A stretch of DNA of 64,000 nucleotides from NCBI GenBank assembly GCA_022984795.1, contig JALIHJ010000048.1, positions 124,001 to 188,000 of the forward strand. Reading direction: 5' to 3'. The notes under the pieces were generated by a model. The model worked only from the letters and a program-made list of their open reading frames with translations, was not told the DNA's origin and made no database searches. Origin of the DNA: Fabrea salina (Eukaryota; Ciliophora; Heterotrichea; Heterotrichida; Fabreidae). The position numbers were made by a program, and so were the translations under genes. Positions 35,130-43,861 of the stretch are shown one piece after another (positions within the stretch are counted from its first letter, which is position 1; the number at the start of each line of letters is the position of its first letter).

Positions 35130-36050
35130 ATGAGTTCCAAAGTATCGGAAGAGAATAATGAAACCAAGCCAATTATAAAGTTCGAAAGCATTCCTAAAAA
35201 GAACTTTGGAGCCACACAAGAAATTACCGGAAGTACAATCACATACTACCCTACTCGTGCCTTTTGGCTTTCAAGATTACTTAATAAAATCTGCTACTGT
35301 TTTTTCAAAAACAACAAAGTGGAGGCCGATCATAGCACAGGCTACACCTTTCTGGAACCCCAGCCTCCTGAATGCCGAGGCAAAAAAACCCTTGTCTTGG
35401 ACCTTGACGAAACACTAGTTCATAGTTCTTTTCACTATGTAAACCACGCGGACCTTAAAATCACTGTCGACTTCAACGAAGAAACCATAGACATTTACGT
35501 GATGAAAAGACCTGGAGTTGAGGAGTTCCTTCGGAAAATGAGTGAATTTTACGAAATAGTTATATTCACAGCTAGTGTCTCTGTCTACGCCAACCCAGTA
35601 ATTGACTACCTCGACAAAGAAAACCTAGTGGACTACAGACTTTACAGAGAAAGCTGTGTGAACACTGAAAAAGGATTTATTAAGGACTTGTCGCAGTTAG
35701 GAAGGAGTTTGCAGGACATAATCATCATAGACAACTCGCCCATTTCCTACTGTTTCCAACCTGACAACGCAGTGCCTATAAATTCTTGGTTTGACGACCC
35801 AGAAGACTCAGATCTTTATGAACTGATTCCAGTGTTGGAGTCCCTTTCTTCTGTGAACGACGTGACCTCTGTAATTAGTTACTTGCGCTCACAGAACTTA
35901 GGCTTCTCTACTAGAAACATTGAAGTCCTCAACTCCCACAAAAACCACGAGTGCGAAAACGTTTGCTACACTCATGAAGGCAGGAGCAGTTTGAATTCTC
36001 CTTTAAATAGGAGCACTCGGCAGAAAGTATTTAAGTTCGACACTGAATAA
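35130..36050 (+). CDS. CTD small phosphatase-like protein (SCP/FCP1 HAD family)
   Basis: 306 residues. The catalytic DxDx(T/V) motif is TLVLDLDETLVHSSFHY (near residue 93). Conserved downstream elements are VMKRPGVEEFLRKMSEFYEI, VIFTASVSVYANPVID and DIIIIDNSPISYCFQPDNAV. This is the complete SCP1/CTDSPL/Dullard-type fold, which dephosphorylates serine residues of RNA polymerase II CTD or of SMAD/lipin-type targets. The N-terminus has a hydrophobic Cys patch (LNKICYCFFK), perhaps palmitoylated. Tail is Ser-rich. Confidence 0.94.
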   Translation: MSSKVSEENNETKPIIKFESIPKKNFGATQEITGSTITYYPTRAFWLSRLLNKICYCFFKNNKVEADHSTGYTFLEPQPPECRGKKTLVLDLDETLVHSSFHYVNHADLKITVDFNEETIDIYVMKRPGVEEFLRKMSEFYEIVIFTASVSVYANPVIDYLDKENLVDYRLYRESCVNTEKGFIKDLSQLGRSLQDIIIIDNSPISYCFQPDNAVPINSWFDDPEDSDLYELIPVLESLSSVNDVTSVISYLRSQNLGFSTRNIEVLNSHKNHECENVCYTHEGRSSLNSPLNRSTRQKVFKFDTE

Positions 36051-36065
36051 CATTTAAATTAATAC

Positions 36066-36668
36066 ATGTTTCCAGTCCTTCCTCCTCCTCTTAAACTGAT
36101 CAAGTTTGGTTCTAGTTCCCAAGAAGTTTCTTACCCAGAAAAGTCGACTTGCTTCAAGCCCAAACACCTTGAACCTGAAAGTGAAGATGAAACCCAGGAA
36201 AACATCATTAGTCGAGAACTAGCTAGGGACAACTACTTAGACGTAGGGGGCTGGAGTCCCAAAGACTTTTTAGAAGTACAAGACTTCTCAGAAAAAGCTC
36301 CTTGCAGAATCATTCCAAAATACCGTGAAAAGCTCATTCCTCTGCAGAAGTGGGAACTAAGTTCCTCACAGCCTAAACAGTTCCCCACAGCTACTTTCCT
36401 TAAACTCAAAAAAACTCACCAAAACACGCTTGAACAAATACAATCCAAACTCCAAAAACTAGAAACCCTAACTTCTAATTTTGAACATACTTCAAAAAAG
36501 CTCTCTGAACACAACCGCAAAAAAAGGTTTGAAGACTTCCCCGAAGCCCACAGAGACAAAGCAGTGCAGCTCTACAAGAAGATGCTTGAACCATACCAAC
36601 TCCACCAAGTCTTGGCTGCCAACAAGTGCCTTCTAGCCGAAGTAGAAATGAGTCTGAGCAAAACTTAA
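36066..36668 (+). CDS. Hypothetical protein with C-terminal coiled coil
   Basis: 200 residues. The N-terminal half is proline- and acid-rich (FPVLPPPLKLIKFGSSSQE). The C-terminal half is helical (LKKTHQNTLEQIQSKLQKLE) with basic stretches (HNRKKRFEDFPEAHRDKAVQ). No domain recognised. It begins 15 bp after the phosphatase on the same strand and ends 28 bp from a convergent gene. Confidence 0.55.
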   Translation: MFPVLPPPLKLIKFGSSSQEVSYPEKSTCFKPKHLEPESEDETQENIISRELARDNYLDVGGWSPKDFLEVQDFSEKAPCRIIPKYREKLIPLQKWELSSSQPKQFPTATFLKLKKTHQNTLEQIQSKLQKLETLTSNFEHTSKKLSEHNRKKRFEDFPEAHRDKAVQLYKKMLEPYQLHQVLAANKCLLAEVEMSLSKT

Positions 36669-36696
36669 CTTAAAGCGAATAAAAATGGTAAGTTAG

Positions 36697-37542
36697 TTAC
36701 GAAGAAGTATTGCTTCTGAACAACGTAAAAGCTGAATTTGGTGCTAGGGAAGTAGTTTGGGATTTTAGTTTCCATAGTGGCTCACACACAGGCACAAACC
36801 GGAATTTACTTTGTAAGTACGCTCTATCAGAATTCTCAAAATTCGTCCGTTGGACTTCTTTAGGCTTGATGACTCTTAAGTTCTTATCTGGGGTTTTGTA
36901 TTCTTCTTCAGGGGCAGTCTCGAGTCCTTGTTTGGTGCAAGAATTCTCAACGGAAATAGCAGTTTCAGGAGTCCAAGGCTCAAGTCCCACTTCAGTCAGC
37001 ATTTCGTTCATGAGGTAGCTTTTGAATTCCCTCCACTTGACAAAGCATTCCTCAGAGTGAGTCCCTGGACAGCAACTAATTTCGAAACGCTGAACTAGAT
37101 TCTCAGGGTCAGGGTCGCTGAAAAGTAGTTCAACATAGTAATAGAAGCTCTTGCGAACAATAGCAGCTGAAAAGTACCAGAACACAAACTTGTCGTTGAA
37201 GCTCTTTTGCGCGTCGCTCTTTTCAGCTCTTTTGCTGCGGCCGTCAGTAAGGGGTCCTTTGTCAGTCTGGCTGATGTCCCACAAGAACTGTGGGTTTTCT
37301 TTGTAAACATTTATTAACTCCTGCCAGATCTTCGCTGGTTTTTGGTCAAACGGGTCGAACTTGTGAAGAGTGCGAGAAGGTATGATGTTCCTAGCTATTT
37401 GTCTTTGGGCTCGCTTGTGACCTCTGATGAGTTTGCAGCGGATGTACTCTTTTTTAGGGTGCAGTCTACCTTTTCTCTTTTTCTTTTTTGTAAAGGCAGT
37501 AAGAATCCTGACCCTGTTTAAACTATACGCTTTGCTATTCAT
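36697..37542 (-). CDS. Hypothetical basic protein
   Basis: 281 residues. The first 50 residues are strongly basic (FTKKKKRKGRLHPKKEYIRC, KLIRGHKRAQRQIARN), then an ordered Trp/Phe-rich middle (KFVFWYFSAAIVRKSFYYYV, CCPGTHSEECFVKWREFKSY) and a polar tail. A nuclear or nucleic-acid-binding role is possible from the basic N-terminus; no family is recognised. Confidence 0.55.
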   Translation of the reverse strand: MNSKAYSLNRVRILTAFTKKKKRKGRLHPKKEYIRCKLIRGHKRAQRQIARNIIPSRTLHKFDPFDQKPAKIWQELINVYKENPQFLWDISQTDKGPLTDGRSKRAEKSDAQKSFNDKFVFWYFSAAIVRKSFYYYVELLFSDPDPENLVQRFEISCCPGTHSEECFVKWREFKSYLMNEMLTEVGLEPWTPETAISVENSCTKQGLETAPEEEYKTPDKNLRVIKPKEVQRTNFENSDRAYLQSKFRFVPVCEPLWKLKSQTTSLAPNSAFTLFRSNTSS

Positions 37543-37754
37543 TTATAGAACACCAGGCAAAACTATGTTTTTAGGTTCAGAATAAATTGGCGTTAATATG
37601 CAGGTTCTAGTTGTTTAACTTAGCACCCTAGCTGGTTTTTATAGAAATCAAGCAATTTCAGTCCCAAAGTGCTAAAGGCCTTAAAAGCCATTTAATTTTA
37701 TAAGCACTTAGACTGGTTGTTTTGAACACTCAAGTATACAGTCAAAACTATAAA

Positions 37755-38717
37755 TTAAATCAGAAAATGATTAAAAGACTTGTGTATTCTCTTAAGCTTA
37801 AGACAGTCAGGTGTGTCTTCAGCAGCTGGCATTCTAACTTGTTTTCTCCCTAAAGCAGGGCTGGTTTCTCTAGCGCCCATTTGTTTGATCAGTTTGCAAA
37901 CTTCTTTGACTTTAAGTTGACTTGGAAAACAAAACTCGCTTTCAAGCGAATAGTAACAGGGAGGTTCTGGGGTTTTGGCTTGGATAATTAGATTCTCGAT
38001 GCTCACTACTTGGGAAGTCTGGGTGATGTTGTTTTCGCAGAGGCTGCTGCGGATGTGCTTGAGTTTTTCAAGCATGTTTTGCTTGAAGGCGTAGTGTTCT
38101 TCGGTTTGTTTGATTCTTAGTTTTATTTCAGTTTCGATTCCATAGACTTTTTCTTCCAGGTCTTTTAAGATCTGTTTTTCTTTTTCCAAAAGAAGCGACT
38201 TCAACTTAGCAAAGTCATACTTAACGTTCTCCACAAACCTACTTTTTTTGCCTTCAAGCAAGGCTAGTTGGTTTCTGAAGTTTTGTGAGTTAAAACTGAT
38301 CTGTGACTGCTGGGTTTCTAAGTAAGAAATGGTTTTGTCAAGTTCACAACAGACCTTTTCAGTGCAGTTTTCTAAGTCAAACCACTCGTGGAACTGGTGC
38401 TTAGTGATGCAGTTGGAGCAAAAGCCCATTTTGCAGTTTGCACAGAAAAACCTAAGCTTTTTCTGTGGATGCAGACTGCAAGGGTTCTCTGGAGGGCGTT
38501 TTTGGTTCAGTGCGTAGAGAATAGGCATGTTCCTAGGAAGGCTTTGAAGGTTGTTAGGTTGGGGAGTTCTGTCAAAAGGACATTTAAACTCTTCGGAAGC
38601 AACCATAAGTTGCAAACAACTTCTGCAGACTGTGTGTCCACAAGTTAGGTTCAAAGGGACTGTTGTTTCTTCACTGAACCTTTCAAAGCAAATAGGGCAG
38701 TTTAAGAATTCTTCCAT
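37755..38717 (-). CDS. TRIM-like RING / B-box / coiled-coil protein
   Basis: 320 residues. A RING finger is at residues 7-50 (CPICFERF, LTCGHTVCRSCL, CPFD), a B-box2-type finger at about 82-120 (CSLHPQKKLRFFCANCKMGF, CSNCITKHQFHEW), then a coiled coil (about 130-230). The C-terminus has no SPRY or NHL module. This tripartite order is that of TRIM E3 ubiquitin ligases, with the RING predicted to recruit an E2. Substrate unknown. Confidence 0.88.
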   Translation of the reverse strand: MEEFLNCPICFERFSEETTVPLNLTCGHTVCRSCLQLMVASEEFKCPFDRTPQPNNLQSLPRNMPILYALNQKRPPENPCSLHPQKKLRFFCANCKMGFCSNCITKHQFHEWFDLENCTEKVCCELDKTISYLETQQSQISFNSQNFRNQLALLEGKKSRFVENVKYDFAKLKSLLLEKEKQILKDLEEKVYGIETEIKLRIKQTEEHYAFKQNMLEKLKHIRSSLCENNITQTSQVVSIENLIIQAKTPEPPCYYSLESEFCFPSQLKVKEVCKLIKQMGARETSPALGRKQVRMPAAEDTPDCLKLKRIHKSFNHFLI

Positions 38718-38755
38718 TGTTTTTAACGTTAACCCCCCTGAGGTGCTAGACTTAA

Positions 38756-39370
38756 TTAAACTTGGTTTTGAGGGTGGTTTACTTGGAATCCCTGGTTTGG
38801 GTACTGAGGTGCTCCTTGGTTAGGATAGTGAATTCCGTTTTGAAGAATGAGCAGCTCTTGTCTTTCTTGTTCAGTGAGGGTCCCCAACAACGAGTAAAAC
38901 TTCAATACGTACCTAGCCACTACTATTTCAAGGATTATCATGAGTATTTGAAGTATCCTAAAGAACCAGTCATCCACGAATATCACCAGCAGGAGCCTAA
39001 CTATGGCAACTACTGCTAAGTAAACCAAGTACCCTATTGCTAGTTTCCTGTTTAGTTTCTGAGAAGAAAGGAATCCCATGATTGGGAGGAATATCAGAAT
39101 CACTAAAGGAAAAAGTCCGAAGATAAAGAATAAACAAATCACAGAGTCTACTATTGACATCCACTTTACAAACCTAGAAAAGCGCAAAACATTTTGAAAC
39201 TTCACGTCTCGCTGAGTAATAGGGATCACCATGGGAGGCTGGTAGGACATTGCAGAGCCCATAAAGTGTGCAGGAGGAGGTCCGTAACTGTCTCTGTTGG
39301 GGTTTGCTCCAGAGTAAGCTTCGTATTCTTGAGCTTGCATTTCGCGTGCTACTTCTTCGTCTGTTTTCAT
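38756..39370 (-). CDS. Small four-TM protein with Asn/Pro/Tyr-rich tails
   Basis: 204 residues. The N-terminus (TDEEVAREMQAQEYEAY) resembles a ubiquitin-interacting or acidic EVARxxQ helix. The middle has about four hydrophobic helices (CLFFIFGLFPLVILIFLPIM, YLVYLAVVAIVRLLLVIFV). The tail repeats YPNQG. No family recognised. Its start lies 8 bp from the divergent small gene at 39379. Confidence 0.6.
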   Translation of the reverse strand: MKTDEEVAREMQAQEYEAYSGANPNRDSYGPPPAHFMGSAMSYQPPMVIPITQRDVKFQNVLRFSRFVKWMSIVDSVICLFFIFGLFPLVILIFLPIMGFLSSQKLNRKLAIGYLVYLAVVAIVRLLLVIFVDDWFFRILQILMIILEIVVARYVLKFYSLLGTLTEQERQELLILQNGIHYPNQGAPQYPNQGFQVNHPQNQV

Positions 39371-39378
39371 TTATTAGA

Positions 39379-39588
39379 ATGATAAAGAACTGGTGGAATA
39401 AAGACAAACAGCGCTTCAGCAACTTAAAAAGAGGACTGCTCAAACTGTGGCTTAGGAAACAAAAAGCCAAACTAAGTGACGTCAGGGCACTCATGCACTT
39501 GCACGAACTGAAAACTAAGGACAAACTCCTCAACTACGACCCTTCGAAATACAAGTACGAGTGGGTCATAATAACCAAAGAAAAGTAG
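39379..39588 (+). CDS. Small basic protein (69 residues), hypothetical
   Basis: From ATG 39379 to TAG 39586-39588: MIKNWWNKDKQRFSNLKRGL followed by a Lys/Leu-rich amphipathic region and ending KYKYEWVIITKEK. The frame continues upstream without an ATG in a good context, and the A-rich TAGAATG start is preferred. Size and charge would suit a mitochondrial or ribosomal accessory protein, but nothing specific is seen. It ends 5 bp from the convergent SQOR-like gene. Confidence 0.55.
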   Translation: MIKNWWNKDKQRFSNLKRGLLKLWLRKQKAKLSDVRALMHLHELKTKDKLLNYDPSKYKYEWVIITKEK

Positions 39589-39593
39589 TTATA

Positions 39594-41012
39594 TTAAGAC
39601 TTTTCAGGGTGAGCAACAGTTTGCTGGGGTCTCACGTCTTCAGTCTTGGAAGGGCTCTTCCACTTAGGAGGTCCGTAGATCTTTCCTTGCATTTTCTTTT
39701 CAAAGAACTTCTTTTCGTACCTTTTGAAAAGCGTGAAGCTGAGGCTTTGCTTGATTCCAGCTAAAGGAGACTCGGTGTCACTAGTCAGCATGGTGTTGAC
39801 TTTGTTCCAGTTGTACTTGAAGCCTGGCATAATCATTTTGCCTCTGTCAGTGAAAATTGGAGTGGCAGAGGTTCCGTCGTACACACCTTTAAGAGGCATG
39901 TTTTTCTTTTGGTAGTACACGTTAGCTGCAACTACGTGGGCCTGAGGAATAGCTGCTACTGCGTTGTTGATTGTAGGCAGGTTAGTGCACTCTCCAAATG
40001 AAAAGACGTTGGGGTACTTCTTGTGCTGCAGAGTGTACTGATCTACGTCAATCAGTCCCTGGCTGTCTGTGAAGGGGTTTAGGTTCTTTGGCACAGAGCA
40101 GTTGGGGTAAGCTGCTAGCATTCCGTAACTAAGTGTTTCAACTTGTCCAGTTTTGGTGTTTTTGTAAACTGCTTCGGCCACACGGTGGTGGTGAGTAATC
40201 TTGTTGTACTTGACTTCAACTAACTCCATGTTGTACTTCACGTGGATTCCAAGGCTCTTGGCTAAGTTCTCTAGTTGAGTGTGCACAGAGGGGACTCTGT
40301 GGAGGTACTCTTGAGGGGTAGTGATGATGAACTGACTGTTATACCACTGAGAAGCAATGAGTCTGTCTTGCTTGAGTTGTTTGAACCAGTAAAAAATGTG
40401 GGAAGTGCCTTCGTTCTTGTGAGGCACAGGAGGTATAGCCATGATGAAGTTGTCATACCTGAACTCGCGGTTGGCCCGGTTGACGTTGGCGGTGAAAGGG
40501 ACTTGGGCAGTGCTTACGACGTGGGAGTTCCAGTAGTCCTTCAAGGCTTCTTCAAGGTTCTTGACTCCTCCCCAGTCAAACTGAAGTTCAGATGCCAGTA
40601 TCAAGTTGTCGTAAGTAAACACTTTGTCTTGCAAAACAAGCTTATTGTTTTCGGGTTCATACCTAACTACGTCGCTTTCAATCTTGTAAAAGAACCCTTT
40701 TTTGGGGGGAGTGAAAATGCCTTTTCCAGTAGCGCCTTCGTTTTTGAAGGCGTCGTGGGCGTGGAGGTCTTTTGAGAACTCGTGGAAAATAGCTCTGGAC
40801 TTGTCTGACAGCAAAGCTACAGGTTCTTTAGGGTGTTTTTTGCAGAATGCGCCCAACATCATGTTGCCTGAGTTGAGGAACTCGCCTGATGCCACTATTG
40901 CAGTTTCAAGGTGAGTTTTGTCTCCTAGTTTCTGAGGGTGCGCTCCACCACCACCTGCAAAACGCCTGGGGGTTTTGTTAAACGCTGATTTGGACAGTGC
41001 TCGCCTCAACAT
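39594..41012 (-). CDS. Sulfide:quinone oxidoreductase-like protein, probably inactive
   Basis: 472 residues. An N-terminal mitochondrial-type presequence (LRRALSKSAFNKTPRRFAG). The fold can be followed through KVFTYDNLILASELQFDWGG, QGLIDVDQYTLQHKKYPNVF and SFGECTNLPTINNAVAAIPQ, all SQOR landmarks. The dinucleotide motif GxGxxG reads AIVASGEFLNSG. The CAGAPQK segment carrying a redox Cys reads AIPPVPHK, so one of two active-site cysteines is gone. The remaining Cys is in GECTNLPT. It therefore looks like an SQOR pseudoenzyme, perhaps recruited into a mitochondrial complex. Inference. Confidence 0.8.
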   Translation of the reverse strand: MLRRALSKSAFNKTPRRFAGGGGAHPQKLGDKTHLETAIVASGEFLNSGNMMLGAFCKKHPKEPVALLSDKSRAIFHEFSKDLHAHDAFKNEGATGKGIFTPPKKGFFYKIESDVVRYEPENNKLVLQDKVFTYDNLILASELQFDWGGVKNLEEALKDYWNSHVVSTAQVPFTANVNRANREFRYDNFIMAIPPVPHKNEGTSHIFYWFKQLKQDRLIASQWYNSQFIITTPQEYLHRVPSVHTQLENLAKSLGIHVKYNMELVEVKYNKITHHHRVAEAVYKNTKTGQVETLSYGMLAAYPNCSVPKNLNPFTDSQGLIDVDQYTLQHKKYPNVFSFGECTNLPTINNAVAAIPQAHVVAANVYYQKKNMPLKGVYDGTSATPIFTDRGKMIMPGFKYNWNKVNTMLTSDTESPLAGIKQSLSFTLFKRYEKKFFEKKMQGKIYGPPKWKSPSKTEDVRPQQTVAHPEKS

Positions 41013-41186
41013 AAATGGATTATATTTGTTTTAGTCAACTAAAGCTGTGACCTAGCTAAGTCAACTAGGAACTTCCACACAATAACTGCAGGTGGAGTGG
41101 ACTAGTTAGCAACTCCTAAGAACTGCTAGACTGAGTTGGGACAGAGCGAAGCTACAAATTTAATTGCTTAATTGTTAAGTTAAAAT

Positions 41187-42686
41187 ATGGTTCTTGGAAA
41201 TAGCTTAGAGGTAAAGTTTATCTAGGAATATGTAATTCAAAAGTATCTAGGAAGGGGAGGGTACTCTTACGTGTATCATGTGAAAAGTAGAGATAACAAT
41301 AAGTCCTATGCCTTGAAAGTCATTGAAAAAGAACAGGTCACCTCCAAACATACTAAGCTTCGTCTAAAAAACGAAATTGCACTTCAAAAGCAACTCAACC
41401 ACCCTAACGTGCTGAAACTCCACCACCACTTTGAAGACAAGGAGCGGTTTTATCTGGTCCTGGAATACTGCTCTGGAGGAGAACTTTACTCTTATCTAAA
41501 CACTCAAGGCAAACTCAGTGAGGCCCAAACCAAGGACTTCTTTGCCCAGATCGTAAAAGGGATTCAGTACCTGCACTCCATGGGAGTAATGCACCGAGAC
41601 CTTAAACTAGGCAACATCCTTCTTTCCCAAGATCATTCTGTGCTCAAAATTGCTGACTTCGGCTTAGCAGTGGCACTTATCAAAGCTAGCGACTTGAGGG
41701 AAAGTCTCTGTGGCACTCCCAACTACTTAGCTCCGTAACCTTTACTCAGGGAAATAGTTTCAAAAAAGCCCTACGGACTCTCTGCAGACATCTGGTCTCT
41801 AGGGTGCATTTTGTACGCTTTTTTAAAAGGCAAGCCGCCTTTTGACTCTGGCAATGTTAAACAAACCCTTTCCAAAATCCAGCATTCCAACTACAGTGCT
41901 TCAGAACTCTCCAGCGAAGCCCAGAACTTAGTTGGTCTGCTCCTTTCCAAGAACCCCCAGTCAAGGCCTTCTCCCAAAAAAATCCTAGAGCACCCTTTTC
42001 TGAACGAGTCAAAAGCCTTTGACTGCTCCTACTACGAGTACAGAGAACTCATGGGCTCAAAAATTAACCCTGCACGCAAAATTAAAACACTGAACTTGCC
42101 CTTGTCGAGTTGTTGCAGTCCCAGGTACTCAGTGGCTTCTTCACTAGATAAAGACAACTACAAAGAAAGAATGGACAACTTGAGGAGGAGTCTGCAACAC
42201 AGAAGGTTTTCTCCTCTGAACATAAGGGGACTCCAGGAGTTCAAGCACATTTTGCAAAAAGGCGAACTTAAAATTAGCAAGGGTTGGGCCAAAGTCAAAA
42301 TCGGCAGGAGGGAACTCAAGATATCCCAGGACGGCCAAGTAGCTTACTACAAAGGAAAGAAGTACCTCTACTCCCAACTAACTTCTAACTCTGCCAAACT
42401 CTACCAGTACGCTAAAAGGTGCGTGGACGTAATTCGACAAAAAACCCCTGCACAAACTATAGAAGAAAAAGACGTTATTTTTTCCTTAATGTCCAACCTG
42501 CCTAGTCCCAACCTAGAGGCTTACTTTACAAACGGCAACCGAGCTATTTACAACCCTTCACAAGACCATATCAGCTTAACCAAAGAAAACCAAACCCTCC
42601 AAATAGAAGTGAAGTCCCCAGGAGAACACTCCTACTTAGTGTCCCGGATCCTCAAAGCCTACACTGCTTGCTTAAATAACTCTTAA
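41187..42686 (+). CDS. PLK4: Polo-like kinase 4 (PLK4/SAK), two 15-nt introns
   Basis: Exons 41187-41210, 41226-41734, 41750-42686; introns 41211-41225 (gtaaagtttatctag) and 41735-41749 (gtaacctttactcag). 489 residues. Kinase: LGRGGYSYVYHV, ALKVIEKE, MHRDLKLGNILL, IADFGLA and CGTPNYLAPEI, rejoined across intron 2, which is typical of PLK4. The C-terminus carries the PB1-PB2 cassette: LKISQDGQVAYYKGK, KLYQYAKRCVDVIRQKTPAQ, EAYFTNGNRA. PLK4 is the master trigger of centriole and basal-body duplication. Linker and PB3 appear short or absent compared with animal PLK4 (about 970 residues). Confidence 0.94.
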
Positions 42687-43036
42687 CTGAACTTGCCCTT
42701 AACCACTGCAGGCACTTCAATATTCACATTGAGGACTGTCTCTATCAAAAAGTCAAGAGCTTCTTGTTTGTGGGCTTCGTACTGCTTGTGCACTTCTTGG
42801 GTCTTTTTGGAGTACTCTTCCTGCAGTTGTTGCAGTTCTTCGTCGCCTCCCTGGTTGCCTTGCGAAGCACTGTTGTACTCTTGTTCAAGTTCTTGTCTCA
42901 TCTTGCCGAGTTCTTGTTCTGCATCGAATTTGGCTTCTTTAAGTCGTTTTTCACGTGACTCTTGGGCTTTCCTGACGATTTCATTAGAGCGCTGTTCAGC
43001 TTCGGTGAGCTTCATAAGGTACTCCTTTTCCACCAT
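42683..43036 (-). CDS. V-type proton ATPase subunit G
   Basis: 117 residues from ATG 43036 (MVEKEYLMKLTEAEQRSNEI). Heptads continue with SREKRLKEAKFDAEQELGKM and QLQEEYSKKTQEVHKQYEAH. This is the long helical peripheral-stalk subunit G of the V1 domain; length is the usual 110-120. It is part of the stator pair with subunit E, acidifying endosomes, contractile vacuole and lysosomes. Its TAA shares the palindrome TTAA with the stop of the convergent PLK4. A longer reading uses a non-ATG codon. Confidence 0.92.
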   Translation of the reverse strand: MVEKEYLMKLTEAEQRSNEIVRKAQESREKRLKEAKFDAEQELGKMRQELEQEYNSASQGNQGGDEELQQLQEEYSKKTQEVHKQYEAHKQEALDFLIETVLNVNIEVPAVVKGKFS

Positions 43037-43049
43037 GTTAATTACTAAG

Positions 43050-43861
43050 TTACACCAGAAACACCACGTAGAACACAAAAAACATCACAAAGATCATGAA
43101 GACTTTGATTCCTAGGTTCCGGTTGCTAGTTACTGACTCGTGGTACTTCTCTATTTCCATTCTGCCTTTTTCTAAGTTGAGTAAACTCTGTTCAGTAGTT
43201 GAGTCGATTCTTTCGACCATGGCTTCTTGTTCGTGCACCATAAGTGCTAGTCTCTGCATCATTTGACTGAGGTCAGACATTTGGCGTTCTACTTGTTCTA
43301 CGTCCCTCACGCGGGACTCCATTTGGTCTTCTTGGACCTGCACCTCGCTCTATTTATTGAGTACCTTTCTAGGAAACTGGGGACTTCTCGTGAACTCACT
43401 TCTAGTTGCGAAGTAAAGCCCAGTTGGGACTTTTTGGCTTCGTTCTGTCTGAGTTTTTGAGTGCGAGTTTGAAGTAGTGACTGGAAGTGTTTGGACAACT
43501 CCAAGAGTCTTTGGTTGAGTATTTCTTTGATGGTTTCTACGTGCTGTCCTTGCATTTGGTCTTTTTGGAGTTCTTCGAGTTTGATTTGGCAGACTTTAAT
43601 CGAGTCCTGGATCTTTTCAGTAAGCGTTTGTATTTGCTGGTTTTGGTTGTTGAAGAGAGACGTTTGCTTTGTGAGACTTGAAAGCGTTTTGAGTTTGCGG
43701 TCAGCTTCTATGAGTTGGAAGTGCAGACTGCAGGTTTCTTTTAGGAAGTAAGACTGGGCTGTTGGAATGTCAGAAGTGTGGAGTCGCGTTTTGTAAGAAG
43801 CCTTAATTTGGGGTTTGAACTGCTGGATGTGTTTGTGCACTGTGGAAGTGATATCAGTCAT
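43050..43861 (-). CDS. Qa-SNARE syntaxin-5 (Sed5)-like, probable 17-nt intron
   Basis: Exons 43365-43861 and 43050-43347 when a 17-nt GT-AG intron at 43348-43364 is removed; 264 residues. The N-terminal region has Habc-type helices (QLIEADRKLKTLSSLTKQTS, LFNNQNQQIQTL). The SNARE motif reads RDVEQVERQMSDLSQMMQRL, MVHEQEAMVERI (zero-layer Gln in EQE), and ends in a TM anchor (KVFMIFVMFFVFYVVFLV). The VTSNR linker before the TM is shared with syntaxin 5. It acts in ER-Golgi fusion. Start ATG overlaps the preceding ZNT9-like stop by 8 nt. Confidence 0.85.

Noticed and set aside
37543-37754. Possible tRNA or small RNA in the 212-bp gap
   Set aside because: No B-box (GGTTCGA-like) or cloverleaf could be traced, nor in the gaps at 41013-41186 and 60675-60846.
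41560-41574. gtaaaagggattcag in PLK4 looks like a 15-nt intron
   Set aside because: It encodes VKGIQ in the kinase helix before the catalytic loop (QIVKGIQYLHS), which kinases need. The match is chance.
41735-41749. Broken kinase pseudogene with a stop inside the activation segment
   Set aside because: The stop lies inside a 15-nt intron, and splicing restores LAPEIVSKKPYG. The same holds for the other apparently broken genes.
9388-43856. TGA might encode Trp, as in Blepharisma
   Set aside because: Long well-supported genes contain no in-frame TGA, Trp is TGG throughout, and TGA ends the ZNT9-like gene at 43854-43856 just where the next gene begins. A standard code fits best.
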